From Teretinema zuelzerae (GTDB lineage: Bacteria > Spirochaetota > Spirochaetia > Treponematales > Treponemataceae), in the NCBI RefSeq assembly GCF_021021555.1, contig NZ_JAINWA010000001.1, positions 868,001 through 932,000 on the forward strand: a stretch of DNA of 64,000 nucleotides, in the 5' to 3' direction. Positions 43,907 through 52,379 of this stretch are shown here, piece by piece. Positions within the stretch are counted from its first letter, which is position 1. Each line of letters opens with the position of its first letter. The position numbers and the translations under genes were made by a program. Below the pieces are notes generated by a model, which did no database searches, was not told where the DNA came from, and saw only the letters and a program-made list of their open reading frames with translations.

Positions 43907-44608
43907 TTATTCATTGAAAAGAAAATCATTAAACATATTGGCGGAGGCCGGAGAATCGTATACGAATCGATTATCCAGAATTCCCTGATTCAAATCGTAG
44001 CCTGAAAAATCGAACTGCACCTGATCACCGGAAATTGTGCGTGCGTCGATTCTCCTGATCAATTTGGTTTCAGGGGAAATCATCAGCCTGATAGTTCTGA
44101 AAATTTCAGTCGTCGACCTTCGCGAAAGCGACAGCACTACGACTTTTTCGCGCGAGTTTTCTTCAAGCTGAACCGGCTCCGGTCCGGTTTCATACGAAAC
44201 CGCGTAGTATCGTTTCAGCAGAGACAACCCCTGGGGAGTCGCCATGGAAGCGCCGGCGGTACCGGAACCCGACTCGACCGATTGATTGAGCACGACATTA
44301 AACTCGGGAAGATAAATAGTAAGCAGTTTGCCGGTAAAAACGATAGTCTGCTCGTCTGGTTTGGTGAAATCGATTCTCAGAAGATCCGGCTTCTTGAAAG
44401 CGACCCGGCCGACCATCGTCTCTTTGCGCTGACCGGTCATAGCGGTAATTGTTATGTTTGCCGAGTAATCCTGTATGCCTTCATACGCCTCGGAAACAGA
44501 TGAAAAGAAACCGTCTGCGGTAGTAATCGTCTGGGCGCCGACGGCAAACGGCGCCAGAAATATCAGAAAAAGGGCAGAAAACGCAACACCCGAAATAGAC
44601 CTATTCAT
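43907..44608 (-). CDS. lolA: LolA-like outer-membrane lipoprotein carrier
   Basis: 233 residues with a signal peptide (FLIFLAPFAVGAQ). Pattern of LolA/LolB fold: YEGIQDYSANITITAMTGQ, a strand-rich core (GRVAFKKPDLLRIDFTKPDE, VFTGKLLTIYLPEFNVVLNQ), and RRIDARTISGDQVQFDFSGY. It would carry lipoproteins across the periplasm to the outer membrane, consistent with the many lipoproteins in this window. The ATG lies 7 bases past a TTTACT box, so the message is predicted leaderless. The RodZ-like gene follows. Confidence 0.82.
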   Translation of the reverse strand: MNRSISGVAFSALFLIFLAPFAVGAQTITTADGFFSSVSEAYEGIQDYSANITITAMTGQRKETMVGRVAFKKPDLLRIDFTKPDEQTIVFTGKLLTIYLPEFNVVLNQSVESGSGTAGASMATPQGLSLLKRYYAVSYETGPEPVQLEENSREKVVVLSLSRRSTTEIFRTIRLMISPETKLIRRIDARTISGDQVQFDFSGYDLNQGILDNRFVYDSPASANMFNDFLFNE

Positions 44609-44614
44609 TTTTCC

Positions 44615-44643
44615 AGTAAACCAGAAAGAATCTATTCCGTCAA
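44615..44643 (-). promoter_or_regulatory. Leaderless-type lolA promoter
   Basis: On the minus strand TTGACG (44643-44638), 17-base spacer, TTTACT (44620-44615). The ATG at 44608 starts 7 bases past the -10 box. Confidence 0.55.
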
Positions 44644-44696
44644 TTGTTTTGAGGTACGAGCGGATAAATCTTGCAAGGAGAGCGCATATAATGGAA

Positions 44697-44732
44697 GAAA
44701 AAAGGCTGTTCCGTTAAAAACGAAACAGCCTC
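44697..44732 (-). terminator. ftsH terminator
   Basis: On the minus strand AGGCTGTTTCG pairs with CGGAACAGCCT and runs into Ts. It ends the ftsH transcript 18 bases after the stop. Confidence 0.88.
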
Positions 44733-44749
44733 GACGTAAATCAATGAGA

Positions 44750-46762
44750 TTAAACGGCTGCGGGCCCGCCGGCATCGGATTTAGGCAGAGAAGATTCCGC
44801 GGCTATAATGCTCGCAAACTCGGCTCCCTCCATAATCTCTTTTTCGAGCAATCGGCCGGATATATAGTCCAACAGCTGTTTTTTTTCAGCTAATCGAGCT
44901 TTGACCGCCTCGAACCTGATATTTATGATTCGGGCTATTTCCTCGTCGATATACTGCTGGGTCTGCTCGGAGTAGTCGCGCACCAGCTTGGGATCAGCGG
45001 CGCCGTATCCGGCTCCGTGCTGAGTCAGAGCGACGTTTCTGAAGCGATCGCTCATTCCGTAATCGGTTATCATTCTGCGCACGATTTCGGTCGCCCGCAT
45101 GAGATCGTTCGACGCTCCCGTCGAAACCCCGTCGAAGGCGACGACCTCGGCCGCCCTGCCGCCCAGAAGAACATCCACTTCGCCGATCATTTCTTTCTCG
45201 GTTTTCAAATAGCTGTCTTCATCCGGCATTTGAAGCGTATAACCCAGCGCGGCGATTCCCCGAGGAATGATCGAAACCTTGTGAACCTTGTCGGAACCCT
45301 CGGTAAAGGCCGCGGTAAGCGCGTGCCCAGTCTCGTGATACGCGACAATTTTCCGCTCGCTTTCCTTGATAACGCGGCTTTTTTTCTGTAATCCGGCCAC
45401 TGCCTTCTCGACAGCCTCGTTCAAATCTACCATTTCGACTACTTTTCTGCCGGCGCGCACAGCAAGGAGAGCCGCTTCATTAATCACGTTAGCCAGATCC
45501 GCTCCTGAAAAGCCGCTGGTCGTCCGCGCGACGGTTTCGAGCTGAACCTCTTTGGAAAGTTTCACGTTCTTGGAATGAATCTTCAGAATCTGCTCGCGGC
45601 CTTTCACATCAGGACGGTCAACCACAACCTGGCGATCGAAACGTCCGGGACGAAGCAGAGCGGGATCGAGAACATCGGGCCTGTTGGTGGCGGCCAACAG
45701 AATCAGGCCGGTTGAACCGTCGAAACCGTCCATTTCAACCAAGAGCTGGTTGAGGGTTTGTTCGCGTTCGTCGTTCGACGACATCGAGTTTATGCGGGAC
45801 TTGCCGATGGCGTCCAACTCGTCGATAAATACTATGCAGGGCGCTTTTTCGCGCGCTTGTTTAAAAAGATCTCTTACCCGCGACGCGCCTACTCCGACGA
45901 ACATTTCCACGAAATCAGAACCGCTGATTCTGAAAAAAGGAACTCCCGCTTCGCCGGCGACGGCGCGCGCAAGGAGCGTCTTACCGGTTCCGGGTGGGCC
46001 TACGAGCAAAACGCCCCGGGGAATTTTACCGCCGATGTCGGTATATTTCTTCGGGAATTTCAGAAAGTCCACGACTTCTACCAATTCTTCCTTTGCCTCG
46101 TCTACTCCCGCCACATCGGCAAACCGGGTCGACACTTTTCCCTCTTCAACCGCCGCGGAACGAGCCTGCCCGGCCGAAAAAATGCTTCCTCCGAGTCCGC
46201 CCATGCCGCCTCCCATGCGCTTCATGAGGAAACGCCACATCAGGAAGAAAATGGCAAACGGAAGAATCCACTGGAAGATAAAATCCAGCAACATATTGTT
46301 TTCTTTAGCATGAACGGCGTACACAACCTGATTCGCGTTCATAAGCGCCACGAATTCTTCAGTGAGCAAACCAACCGTTCTATATCCTTTCTCGCGGGAA
46401 GATGCATTTTGGGAAAGAAGATTCAGGCCGCCCGAACCGGTGTCTCCGGCGTTTTCAGCACTTCCGGTGTAACCGGTAAAATACGTCGAACCGATTTCAA
46501 CCCGGGTTATTTCTCCGGAGACCACCCTCTGGCGAAATTCGGAAAAAGGTATTAAGGAGTCTGAGCGCGAAAGAAGGGCGTAGTTAACCGCGACCAACAG
46601 GGCAAAAACAGCCAATAATATCGCCCAAACAGGAATTTTACTGAATGGAGATTTCTTCTTGGGATCCGATGAACCGGAATCGGGACTGAGTTTGAAGAAA
46701 TTAAAAGGATCATTCGGGTCCGGCTTTCGGTCGTTATTACCGGAATTGTTTTCATTACTCAT
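44750..46762 (-). CDS. ftsH: ATP-dependent zinc metalloprotease FtsH
   Basis: 670 residues. Two membrane segments ([21 protein letters not shown] and [20 protein letters not shown]) flank a periplasmic domain. AAA+ domain: Walker [12 protein letters not shown], Walker [13 protein letters not shown], pore loop [13 protein letters not shown] with RPGRFDRQV. Zinc protease HETGH in [11 protein letters not shown], plus the third ligand Asp in the M41 domain. It degrades misassembled membrane proteins and regulators. The start ATG overlaps a 4-codon upstream frame (ATG at 46769 to TAA at 46755), which itself has the better-spaced AAGGCGG. Confidence 0.97.
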   Translation of the reverse strand: MSNENNSGNNDRKPDPNDPFNFFKLSPDSGSSDPKKKSPFSKIPVWAILLAVFALLVAVNYALLSRSDSLIPFSEFRQRVVSGEITRVEIGSTYFTGYTGSAENAGDTGSGGLNLLSQNASSREKGYRTVGLLTEEFVALMNANQVVYAVHAKENNMLLDFIFQWILPFAIFFLMWRFLMKRMGGGMGGLGGSIFSAGQARSAAVEEGKVSTRFADVAGVDEAKEELVEVVDFLKFPKKYTDIGGKIPRGVLLVGPPGTGKTLLARAVAGEAGVPFFRISGSDFVEMFVGVGASRVRDLFKQAREKAPCIVFIDELDAIGKSRINSMSSNDEREQTLNQLLVEMDGFDGSTGLILLAATNRPDVLDPALLRPGRFDRQVVVDRPDVKGREQILKIHSKNVKLSKEVQLETVARTTSGFSGADLANVINEAALLAVRAGRKVVEMVDLNEAVEKAVAGLQKKSRVIKESERKIVAYHETGHALTAAFTEGSDKVHKVSIIPRGIAALGYTLQMPDEDSYLKTEKEMIGEVDVLLGGRAAEVVAFDGVSTGASNDLMRATEIVRRMITDYGMSDRFRNVALTQHGAGYGAADPKLVRDYSEQTQQYIDEEIARIINIRFEAVKARLAEKKQLLDYISGRLLEKEIMEGAEFASIIAAESSLPKSDAGGPAAV

Positions 46763-46906
46763 TAGTCATGTACCGCCTTGTAGTAATAATACGAAAAAAA
46801 AAAGAAGGCGTCGAGCTATTTATCGTGTGCGTTACCTGTGATCGCTGTTTTCATGATTCGCACGGAATTATCCGATCCCGCTCTGGCATTTTCTCTCTTT
46901 TTGAAC

Positions 46907-46933
46907 TAAAGTTGTCCCTGATACGGCCGATAT
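46907..46933 (+). promoter_or_regulatory. Sigma-28 (FliA) type promoter of fliS
   Basis: TAAA at 46907-46910, exactly 15 bases, then GCCGATAT at 46926-46933. The flagellar sigma consensus is TAAA-N15-GCCGATAA, so 11 of 12 positions match. It is correctly oriented, about 60 bases before the fliS start. Confidence 0.85.
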
Positions 46934-46947
46934 GGTTATCAGGGGAC
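46914..46947. repeat. Inverted repeat spanning the fliS promoter start region
   Basis: GTCCCTGATA (46914-46923) pairs with TATCAGGGGAC (46937-46947) with one bulged base. It embraces the sigma-28 -10 box, so it could be an operator or form in the 5' end of the message. Confidence 0.45.
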
Positions 46948-46990
46948 TTCCACGGAAGTGCCAGACAACCACGTTTACGAGGGGGACTTT

Positions 46991-47434
46991 GTGGGTTACA
47001 ACCAGGCGCTGAGCGCATACCGCGAGACGAGAATCCGGACAGCCAGCCAAGGCACGCTGATTATTATGCTTTACGACGAGGCTATTAAGCGCCTCGGAGA
47101 GGCGGCAGCCCTTCTTGACGGTCAAACGCAGAATAATCCGGCGACTATCGAACCGGTGAGCAATCATATCGTAAAAGCGCAGGAAATCATTACAGAACTC
47201 ACCGCTTCTCTGGATATGGAAGCCGGCGGAGAAATCTCCCGAAACCTGCTTTCCCTCTATACCTACTTCAATCAACAGCTTCTCGAGGCGAATTTCGAGA
47301 AAAAACCTCAAAAAATCGAATTCGTCAAATCGATGATGGATCAATTACGGGCGGCATGGGTCGAAGTCGTGAATAATACTGCTGTGCCGGCAAATCTCCA
47401 GGCGAGTCCTGCAGGCATAAACATAGCCGGTTAA
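46991..47434 (+). CDS. fliS: Flagellar export chaperone FliS
   Basis: 147 residues. The GTG at 46991 is chosen because a GAGGGGG site sits 5-6 bases upstream and the family N terminus begins here (GYNQALSAYRETRIRTASQG); a GTG at 46958 is less supported. FliS hallmark LIIMLYDEAIKRLGEA is present, as is the helical bundle with FNQQLLEANFEKKPQKIEFV. It holds flagellin for export; in spirochaetes the filaments lie in the periplasm. Expression should depend on sigma-28. flgN follows 6 bases later. Confidence 0.92.
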   Translation: MGYNQALSAYRETRIRTASQGTLIIMLYDEAIKRLGEAAALLDGQTQNNPATIEPVSNHIVKAQEIITELTASLDMEAGGEISRNLLSLYTYFNQQLLEANFEKKPQKIEFVKSMMDQLRAAWVEVVNNTAVPANLQASPAGINIAG

Positions 47435-47440
47435 TGCCGT

Positions 47441-47917
47441 ATGTCCTCAACAACTCTGTCGCAACGGGAAATAGATGAACGAGTAGCTGTTCTCAAGCGG
47501 TTCCGTTTCTTATTGGAAGAAAAACGCCGGAAATTCCGAGATTATCTTACGGTTTTGGAAAAGCAGGAATTTGCGATAGAGGCCGAGGATGTCGACACGC
47601 TGGTTTCGCACACGGAAATCGAGCAATCGATCGTATCAGAAATACAAACCATTCAAAAAGTTATAGAACCGATGGAGCGGATGTACCGTGAATTCCATCC
47701 TTCGGGATCGGATTCGGATATCCCTGTTCTCGCGACGGATCTGGACAGCCTTCAAAAGAAAGTACTGGCCCAGAACGAAAAGAACAGAGATTTGCTCAAG
47801 TCACACATGGACACCCTGCGCCAAAAGATTATCAGCATAAAAAATCCCTACGCGAAACGAAACAGCATTTACGCGTCCGACTCCCATACAGCCGCGCATA
47901 TCGACATAAAACAGTAA
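47441..47917 (+). CDS. FlgN-like flagellar chaperone
   Basis: 158 residues, long coiled coil. FlgN pattern: an N-terminal helix with KRFRFLLEEKRRKFRDYLTV, EKQEFAIEAEDVDTLVSHTE, EQSIVSEIQTIQKVIEPM, and a C-terminal helix ending in the conserved IKNPYAKRNSIYASDS. FlgN chaperones the hook-filament junction proteins FlgK and FlgL. It lies 6 bases after fliS with no own ribosome site, so it is coupled to it. Confidence 0.8.
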   Translation: MSSTTLSQREIDERVAVLKRFRFLLEEKRRKFRDYLTVLEKQEFAIEAEDVDTLVSHTEIEQSIVSEIQTIQKVIEPMERMYREFHPSGSDSDIPVLATDLDSLQKKVLAQNEKNRDLLKSHMDTLRQKIISIKNPYAKRNSIYASDSHTAAHIDIKQ

Positions 47918-47926
47918 CAACTTTTA

Positions 47927-47935
47927 TGCTATACT
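47927..47935 (+). promoter_or_regulatory. Extended -10 promoter of polA (leaderless type)
   Basis: TGCTATACT carries the extended TGn motif before TATACT (47930-47935). The polA ATG at 47942 is 7 bases past it and has no Shine-Dalgarno sequence. No good -35 box is visible. Confidence 0.5.
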
Positions 47936-47941
47936 TCAGGC

Positions 47942-50758
47942 ATGAAAAAGCCTGTGTATATCCTCGACGCTTACGGTCTCATTTACCGTTCCTATTTCGC
48001 ATTCATCGGGAAACCGCTTACGAACAAAGAAGGCCGCAATGTTTCGGCCATCTACGGTTTTTTTAGAAACCTCCACGGAATTTTCGCTCATCACTCTCCG
48101 GAATGCTTTATTGCCGCATTCGATTCCCGTACGCCCACCTTCAGACATGAAATATACCCGGAATATAAAGCCACCCGCGCGAAGACGCCGGAAGACCTCC
48201 ATGCGCAAATACCTATTATAGAAGAGATTCTTACCGCTCTTGGCATTTCCATCATACGACAGGACGGATTCGAAGCTGACGACATAATCGCTTCCGTCGC
48301 GGCCCTCTGTAAAAAGGATGACCGTCCCTGCGTCGTCATTTCTGGCGATAAAGACTTGATGCAGCTGGTCGGCAACGGCACAACGATACTAAAGCCGGGG
48401 AAAACCGGAGGCTGGGTTCCGCTGGATTCCGACGGAGTCGCCGCAGAATGGGGAGTCGGACCGGAGCTCATGCTGGATCTTCTTTCCATGACCGGGGACG
48501 CTTCGGATAATGTTCCGGGAATAAAGGGGGTCGGAGACAAGACGGCGCTCAAGCTATTAGCCCAATACGGAAGTTTGGACGGAATATACGCCCATCAGGA
48601 TGAAATCCCCGGAGCGCTGGGAACGAAGATCCGCGAAAACCGGGACATGGCCTATTTTTCCAAAAAGCTTATTGCTCTTTGCGAAGATGTCCCCTTTGAC
48701 CGGGAGCTGGACCACTACGGCTGCTCTTCTTTGGATATGATAGCGGTTTCACGCCTTTTGATGAGGGAAGATCTGCCGAGCCTCGCAAAACTATGGGGCG
48801 GCGTCGACGCGGACAAACAGGAAGCAGGCATCGGAAACACTGTTGAGGCGCAGAAGAAAACAACGCAGAAAAGCGCGTATTCCGGAGGCGACGCTGTCCA
48901 TCTACCTCCCCTATCGAACGATCTTCCTCAAATCGGATTGAAAAAAAACTCCGGAACCTACTCCGCGGTAACCGATCCACATGAGTTGGCGCGATTAATC
49001 GACGACGCTATCGCCAGCGGGAGAGCCGCTTTCGACACTGAAACTACCGGACTCCAGATTATGGAAGACCGGCTGGTCGGATTTTCGTTTTCTTTCAAAG
49101 CGGGCGAAGGATACTACGTGCCTATTCTGGCCCCGGCACCCGAACTCGGCGAAAAACCTTCTAAAACCATGAGTATTGCGGAAGCAGCCCCGCTCATCAG
49201 AAAACTCTTCGAAACGGCGGGATTTCATCTGATTCTTCACAACGCGAAATTCGACCTGCAAATACTCTCGCGGGCGAATATAATTTCTTCTATTATATCA
49301 TTCATTCACGACACGATGATCGTCGCATGGCTGTTGGATCCGGACTGGAGCTCTTTCGCCCTTGAATCACTCGCGTCGAACCAGTTGGGATTAGAAACGA
49401 TAGCCTATGCAGATGTCGTACCCAAAGGGAAAACCTTTGCTGACGTTCCGATCCAGCAGGCAATTTGCTACGCGGCAGAGGATTCTGATCTTACCCTGCA
49501 ATTATGGGAAAAACTATATCCCCGGCTGGAAAACACGAAACTGCTTGATCTGTACAAAAATATCGAAACGCCACTTATTCCGATACTCGCGCGGATGGAG
49601 CTTGAAGGCATACGGCTTGAACGCGGTCCGCTTGCCGAATTTTCGCAGGAACTCGAAGGAAAGATCAAAGAAGTAGAAAAATCTATCCATTTGACGGCAG
49701 GTAGGGAGTTCAACATCGCTTCTCCGAAACAGCTCCAGGAAATCCTGTTTGTTGAACGGAAGCTGACGCCGGGAAAAAAGACTAAAACCGGTTATTCCAC
49801 GGATACATCGGTTCTGGAAGATCTGGCGGCCGAAGACATCCTTCCGGCGATGATTCTCGACTACCGCGGGCTCGCCAAGCTCAAGTCGACCTATGTAGAC
49901 GCGCTTCCAGACCTGGCCGATTCGCAGGGCCGGCTTCATACCACATTCATACAAACCGGCACCGCTACCGGAAGGCTTTCAAGCCGGGACCCGAATCTGC
50001 AAAACATCCCGATTCGCGATGATAACGGACGGAGAATCAGGGCAGCCTTCCGCTCGGAGAACGGAAAAGTGCTGGTTTCTGCGGATTACGCGCAGATAGA
50101 ACTTGTGATTCTTGCGCACCTGTCGCGGGATAAGAATCTCGGCGACGCATTCAAAAGCGGAGTAGACGTCCACAAGAGAACAGCCAGTCTGATTTTCGGA
50201 GTTGACGCAGATCAGGTGACTCAGGATATGCGGCGCGTAGCGAAAACCATCAATTTCGGCGTAATGTACGGAATGAGCGCGTTCAGGCTCTCGAATGAAC
50301 TGAGGATTCCCCGGGGCGACGCCGCAGGCTTCATCAACACCTATTTCGCTACCTACTCGGGCGTGGCCGAGTTCATGAACGAAACAAAGGAAAAAGCCCG
50401 TTCTCTCGGTTATGTCGAGACGATCATGGGGCGCCGCCGCTATATCAGAGGCATCGATAGCTCCAACAAAATAGAACGCTCAGGCGCTGAAAGGATAGCG
50501 GTAAACACTCCGATACAGGGATCGGCCGCTGACATCGTTAAGGCGGCAATGATACGGGTTGATAGAGCCCTCACGGCTCAAAAACTGTCCACGCGCTTAT
50601 TGCTGCAGGTTCACGACGAATTAATCATGGAAGGCCCAGAACACGAGGAACCCCTGGTCAAGGATCTCCTCAGGAAGGAAATGGAATCGGTCGTGACGCT
50701 GGAAGTTCCCTTGAAGGTGAGCGTTGAATCCGGAAAAAGCTGGGGAGATTTCCACTGA
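47942..50758 (+). CDS. polA: DNA polymerase I
   Basis: 938 residues with all three domains. 5'-3' exonuclease (1-~290): YRSYFAFIG, GFEADDIIASVA, SGDKDLMQLV, TGDASDNVPGIKGVGDKTA. 3'-5' proofreading domain with intact DEDD residues: AAFDTETTGLQ, LHNAKFDLQIL, CYAAEDSDLTL. Polymerase: RLSSRDPNLQNIP, motif A VSADYAQIELVILAHLS, motif B RRVAKTINFGVMYGMSAF, motif C LLQVHDELIMEG. It processes Okazaki fragments and fills repair gaps. coaE follows. Confidence 0.98.
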   Translation: MKKPVYILDAYGLIYRSYFAFIGKPLTNKEGRNVSAIYGFFRNLHGIFAHHSPECFIAAFDSRTPTFRHEIYPEYKATRAKTPEDLHAQIPIIEEILTALGISIIRQDGFEADDIIASVAALCKKDDRPCVVISGDKDLMQLVGNGTTILKPGKTGGWVPLDSDGVAAEWGVGPELMLDLLSMTGDASDNVPGIKGVGDKTALKLLAQYGSLDGIYAHQDEIPGALGTKIRENRDMAYFSKKLIALCEDVPFDRELDHYGCSSLDMIAVSRLLMREDLPSLAKLWGGVDADKQEAGIGNTVEAQKKTTQKSAYSGGDAVHLPPLSNDLPQIGLKKNSGTYSAVTDPHELARLIDDAIASGRAAFDTETTGLQIMEDRLVGFSFSFKAGEGYYVPILAPAPELGEKPSKTMSIAEAAPLIRKLFETAGFHLILHNAKFDLQILSRANIISSIISFIHDTMIVAWLLDPDWSSFALESLASNQLGLETIAYADVVPKGKTFADVPIQQAICYAAEDSDLTLQLWEKLYPRLENTKLLDLYKNIETPLIPILARMELEGIRLERGPLAEFSQELEGKIKEVEKSIHLTAGREFNIASPKQLQEILFVERKLTPGKKTKTGYSTDTSVLEDLAAEDILPAMILDYRGLAKLKSTYVDALPDLADSQGRLHTTFIQTGTATGRLSSRDPNLQNIPIRDDNGRRIRAAFRSENGKVLVSADYAQIELVILAHLSRDKNLGDAFKSGVDVHKRTASLIFGVDADQVTQDMRRVAKTINFGVMYGMSAFRLSNELRIPRGDAAGFINTYFATYSGVAEFMNETKEKARSLGYVETIMGRRRYIRGIDSSNKIERSGAERIAVNTPIQGSAADIVKAAMIRVDRALTAQKLSTRLLLQVHDELIMEGPEHEEPLVKDLLRKEMESVVTLEVPLKVSVESGKSWGDFH

Positions 50759-50795
50759 TGGCCGGCCGCCCGCAGATCTGTCGGGGAACTCGATC

Positions 50796-51416
50796 ATGAC
50801 AGCCCGGAAACAGGCAGTCATTGGATTAACGGGCCCCATGTGCGCGGGAAAGAACCAGGCGGCGGAGATTCTGGAACAGAGAGGATTCCTGGTTATCGAT
50901 GCCGACCAAACCGCCCGTCGTGCCATGGATGCAGTCGAAAAGGATGTACTAGCCGCATTCGGAACCGAAGCCGCCGAAAAAGATATCCTCCTGACTACCA
51001 AAGAAGGCAAAATCGATAGAAGACAACTCGGCAAGCTTCTTTTCGCCAACCAACAACTGCTTGCCCGTCATGAAGCGATCATATATCCGGAGATAGACAG
51101 GCTCTTGAACGAGTACATCGATTCCAATACGGATAAAACAGTTGTCATCAATGCGCCTCTTTTATATAAGTCGAACGTTCTTGCCCGTTGCGTCTTTGTC
51201 ATTTACATAGACGCTCCGTTCATTATCCGTTTTCTTCGAGCTTCGAAACGGGATACGCTTCCGCCATCGCAGATAATCGATCGTTTTCGCGCGCAAAATA
51301 ATCTCTATGCTCAATATATTTCCAGAAATGTCGATATTCTAAAAGTAAGTAACAGCGGAACGCTTCGAGTCCTGAAAAGAAGGCTCGAAAAACAGCTCGA
51401 AAGCAGAGGATATTGA
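50796..51416 (+). CDS. coaE: Dephospho-CoA kinase
   Basis: 206 residues from the ATG at 50796 (GGGGAA upstream); a longer frame overlaps polA without support. P loop GLTGPMCAGKNQAAEILE is slightly unusual (Ala-Gly-Lys-Asn where GSGKST is normal), then VIDADQTARRA, INAPLLYKSN and the C-terminal coenzyme site. It phosphorylates dephospho-CoA, the last step of CoA synthesis. Directly downstream of polA, as in several bacteria. Confidence 0.9.
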   Translation: MTARKQAVIGLTGPMCAGKNQAAEILEQRGFLVIDADQTARRAMDAVEKDVLAAFGTEAAEKDILLTTKEGKIDRRQLGKLLFANQQLLARHEAIIYPEIDRLLNEYIDSNTDKTVVINAPLLYKSNVLARCVFVIYIDAPFIIRFLRASKRDTLPPSQIIDRFRAQNNLYAQYISRNVDILKVSNSGTLRVLKRRLEKQLESRGY

Positions 51417-51423
51417 GGCATTT

Positions 51424-52320
51424 ATGGAACAGAAAAAAATACTGTGGATTCTATTCGCGGTCAGCGGATTCATCGTGCTTGTGTTTGGATTTGCCCTGAT
51501 CCGTTTCACTCCATCCAAAACACGGGAACCTGCGTTCCGCCCTGCAGTGGCGATGACGCAAGCGCCTTTAAATGCGAACCAGAACCGAACCGATGTTGCT
51601 CCATCGGCGACTGATGCGGCTCAAACCCCTGCCGGCGCCGCAGACGCTCAAGAAGCGCCGGCCGGCATCGATCCCGATAAATGGGTCAGAGATCCCGAGC
51701 AAGCTCCCGGGCTTCATACGAACATTCCCCCGGCAAGCAATATAAACCTCACTATTGTAAACGGCGATAATGCGGCCGCGACATACGGAACTCTCGACGT
51801 ACGAGGATTGACTCGGACCCAGGCTGACGTTGCGCAAGGCAACGAGGCAGCCGGTCAAAGTTCCCTGGATACAAGCGTTCAAACCCCGCAAAACGTCGTT
51901 TCAGCTGATACCGACAAGGCACTTGCCGGTCAAGCCGCCGCGTCGGATAGCGTAGCAGCACAAAAATCTGTTTCATCGACGGCTTCAAAGCCGGCGCCCG
52001 AGAAAAAAATAGTTTCAACTCAGAGCAAGCCGGCGAAAGCCGCCCCGGCAAAAACTAAAACGCCTGTTGCAGTAACCGAGTATTGGATACAAACCGGTTC
52101 ATTCGCAAGCAAGCTGAATGCCGAAAAAGCGCGCGAGTCTTTGACCAAACGGGCATTGAAGGCAGAAATATTCACCAAGGAAGTATCCGGCGCAACAAAC
52201 TACCGCGTGCGGGTTGGACCCTATACAGCAAAATCAGAAGCCGACTACTGGCTTGGAACGATAAAGGATGTAGCCGAGTTCAAGGGCAGTTACATCTCTG
52301 AAGTAAAAACAAAAAAATAA
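51424..52320 (+). CDS. SPOR-domain membrane protein
   Basis: 298 residues, GAGG site. One membrane helix at the N terminus (ILWILFAVSGFIVLVFGFAL), then a ~180-residue Ala/Pro/Lys/Ser-rich periplasmic linker. The SPOR domain is at the end (EYWIQTGSFASKLNAEKARE, TNYRVRVGPYTAKSEADYWL). SPOR domains bind denuded glycan strands at the division septum. It follows coaE by 7 bases and is probably cotranscribed. Confidence 0.9.
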   Translation: MEQKKILWILFAVSGFIVLVFGFALIRFTPSKTREPAFRPAVAMTQAPLNANQNRTDVAPSATDAAQTPAGAADAQEAPAGIDPDKWVRDPEQAPGLHTNIPPASNINLTIVNGDNAAATYGTLDVRGLTRTQADVAQGNEAAGQSSLDTSVQTPQNVVSADTDKALAGQAAASDSVAAQKSVSSTASKPAPEKKIVSTQSKPAKAAPAKTKTPVAVTEYWIQTGSFASKLNAEKARESLTKRALKAEIFTKEVSGATNYRVRVGPYTAKSEADYWLGTIKDVAEFKGSYISEVKTKK

Positions 52321-52334
52321 CCATATTGTGATCG

Positions 52335-52361
52335 CTGATCCCGGGCATAATCCGGGATCAG
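52335..52361. repeat. 10-bp perfect inverted repeat after the SPOR gene
   Basis: CTGATCCCGG pairs with CCGGGATCAG around a 7-base loop. No T-run follows, so it is a weak terminator or a processing or operator element before the next gene. Confidence 0.6.
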
Positions 52362-52379
52362 ATCCTATCGATCTTGACG

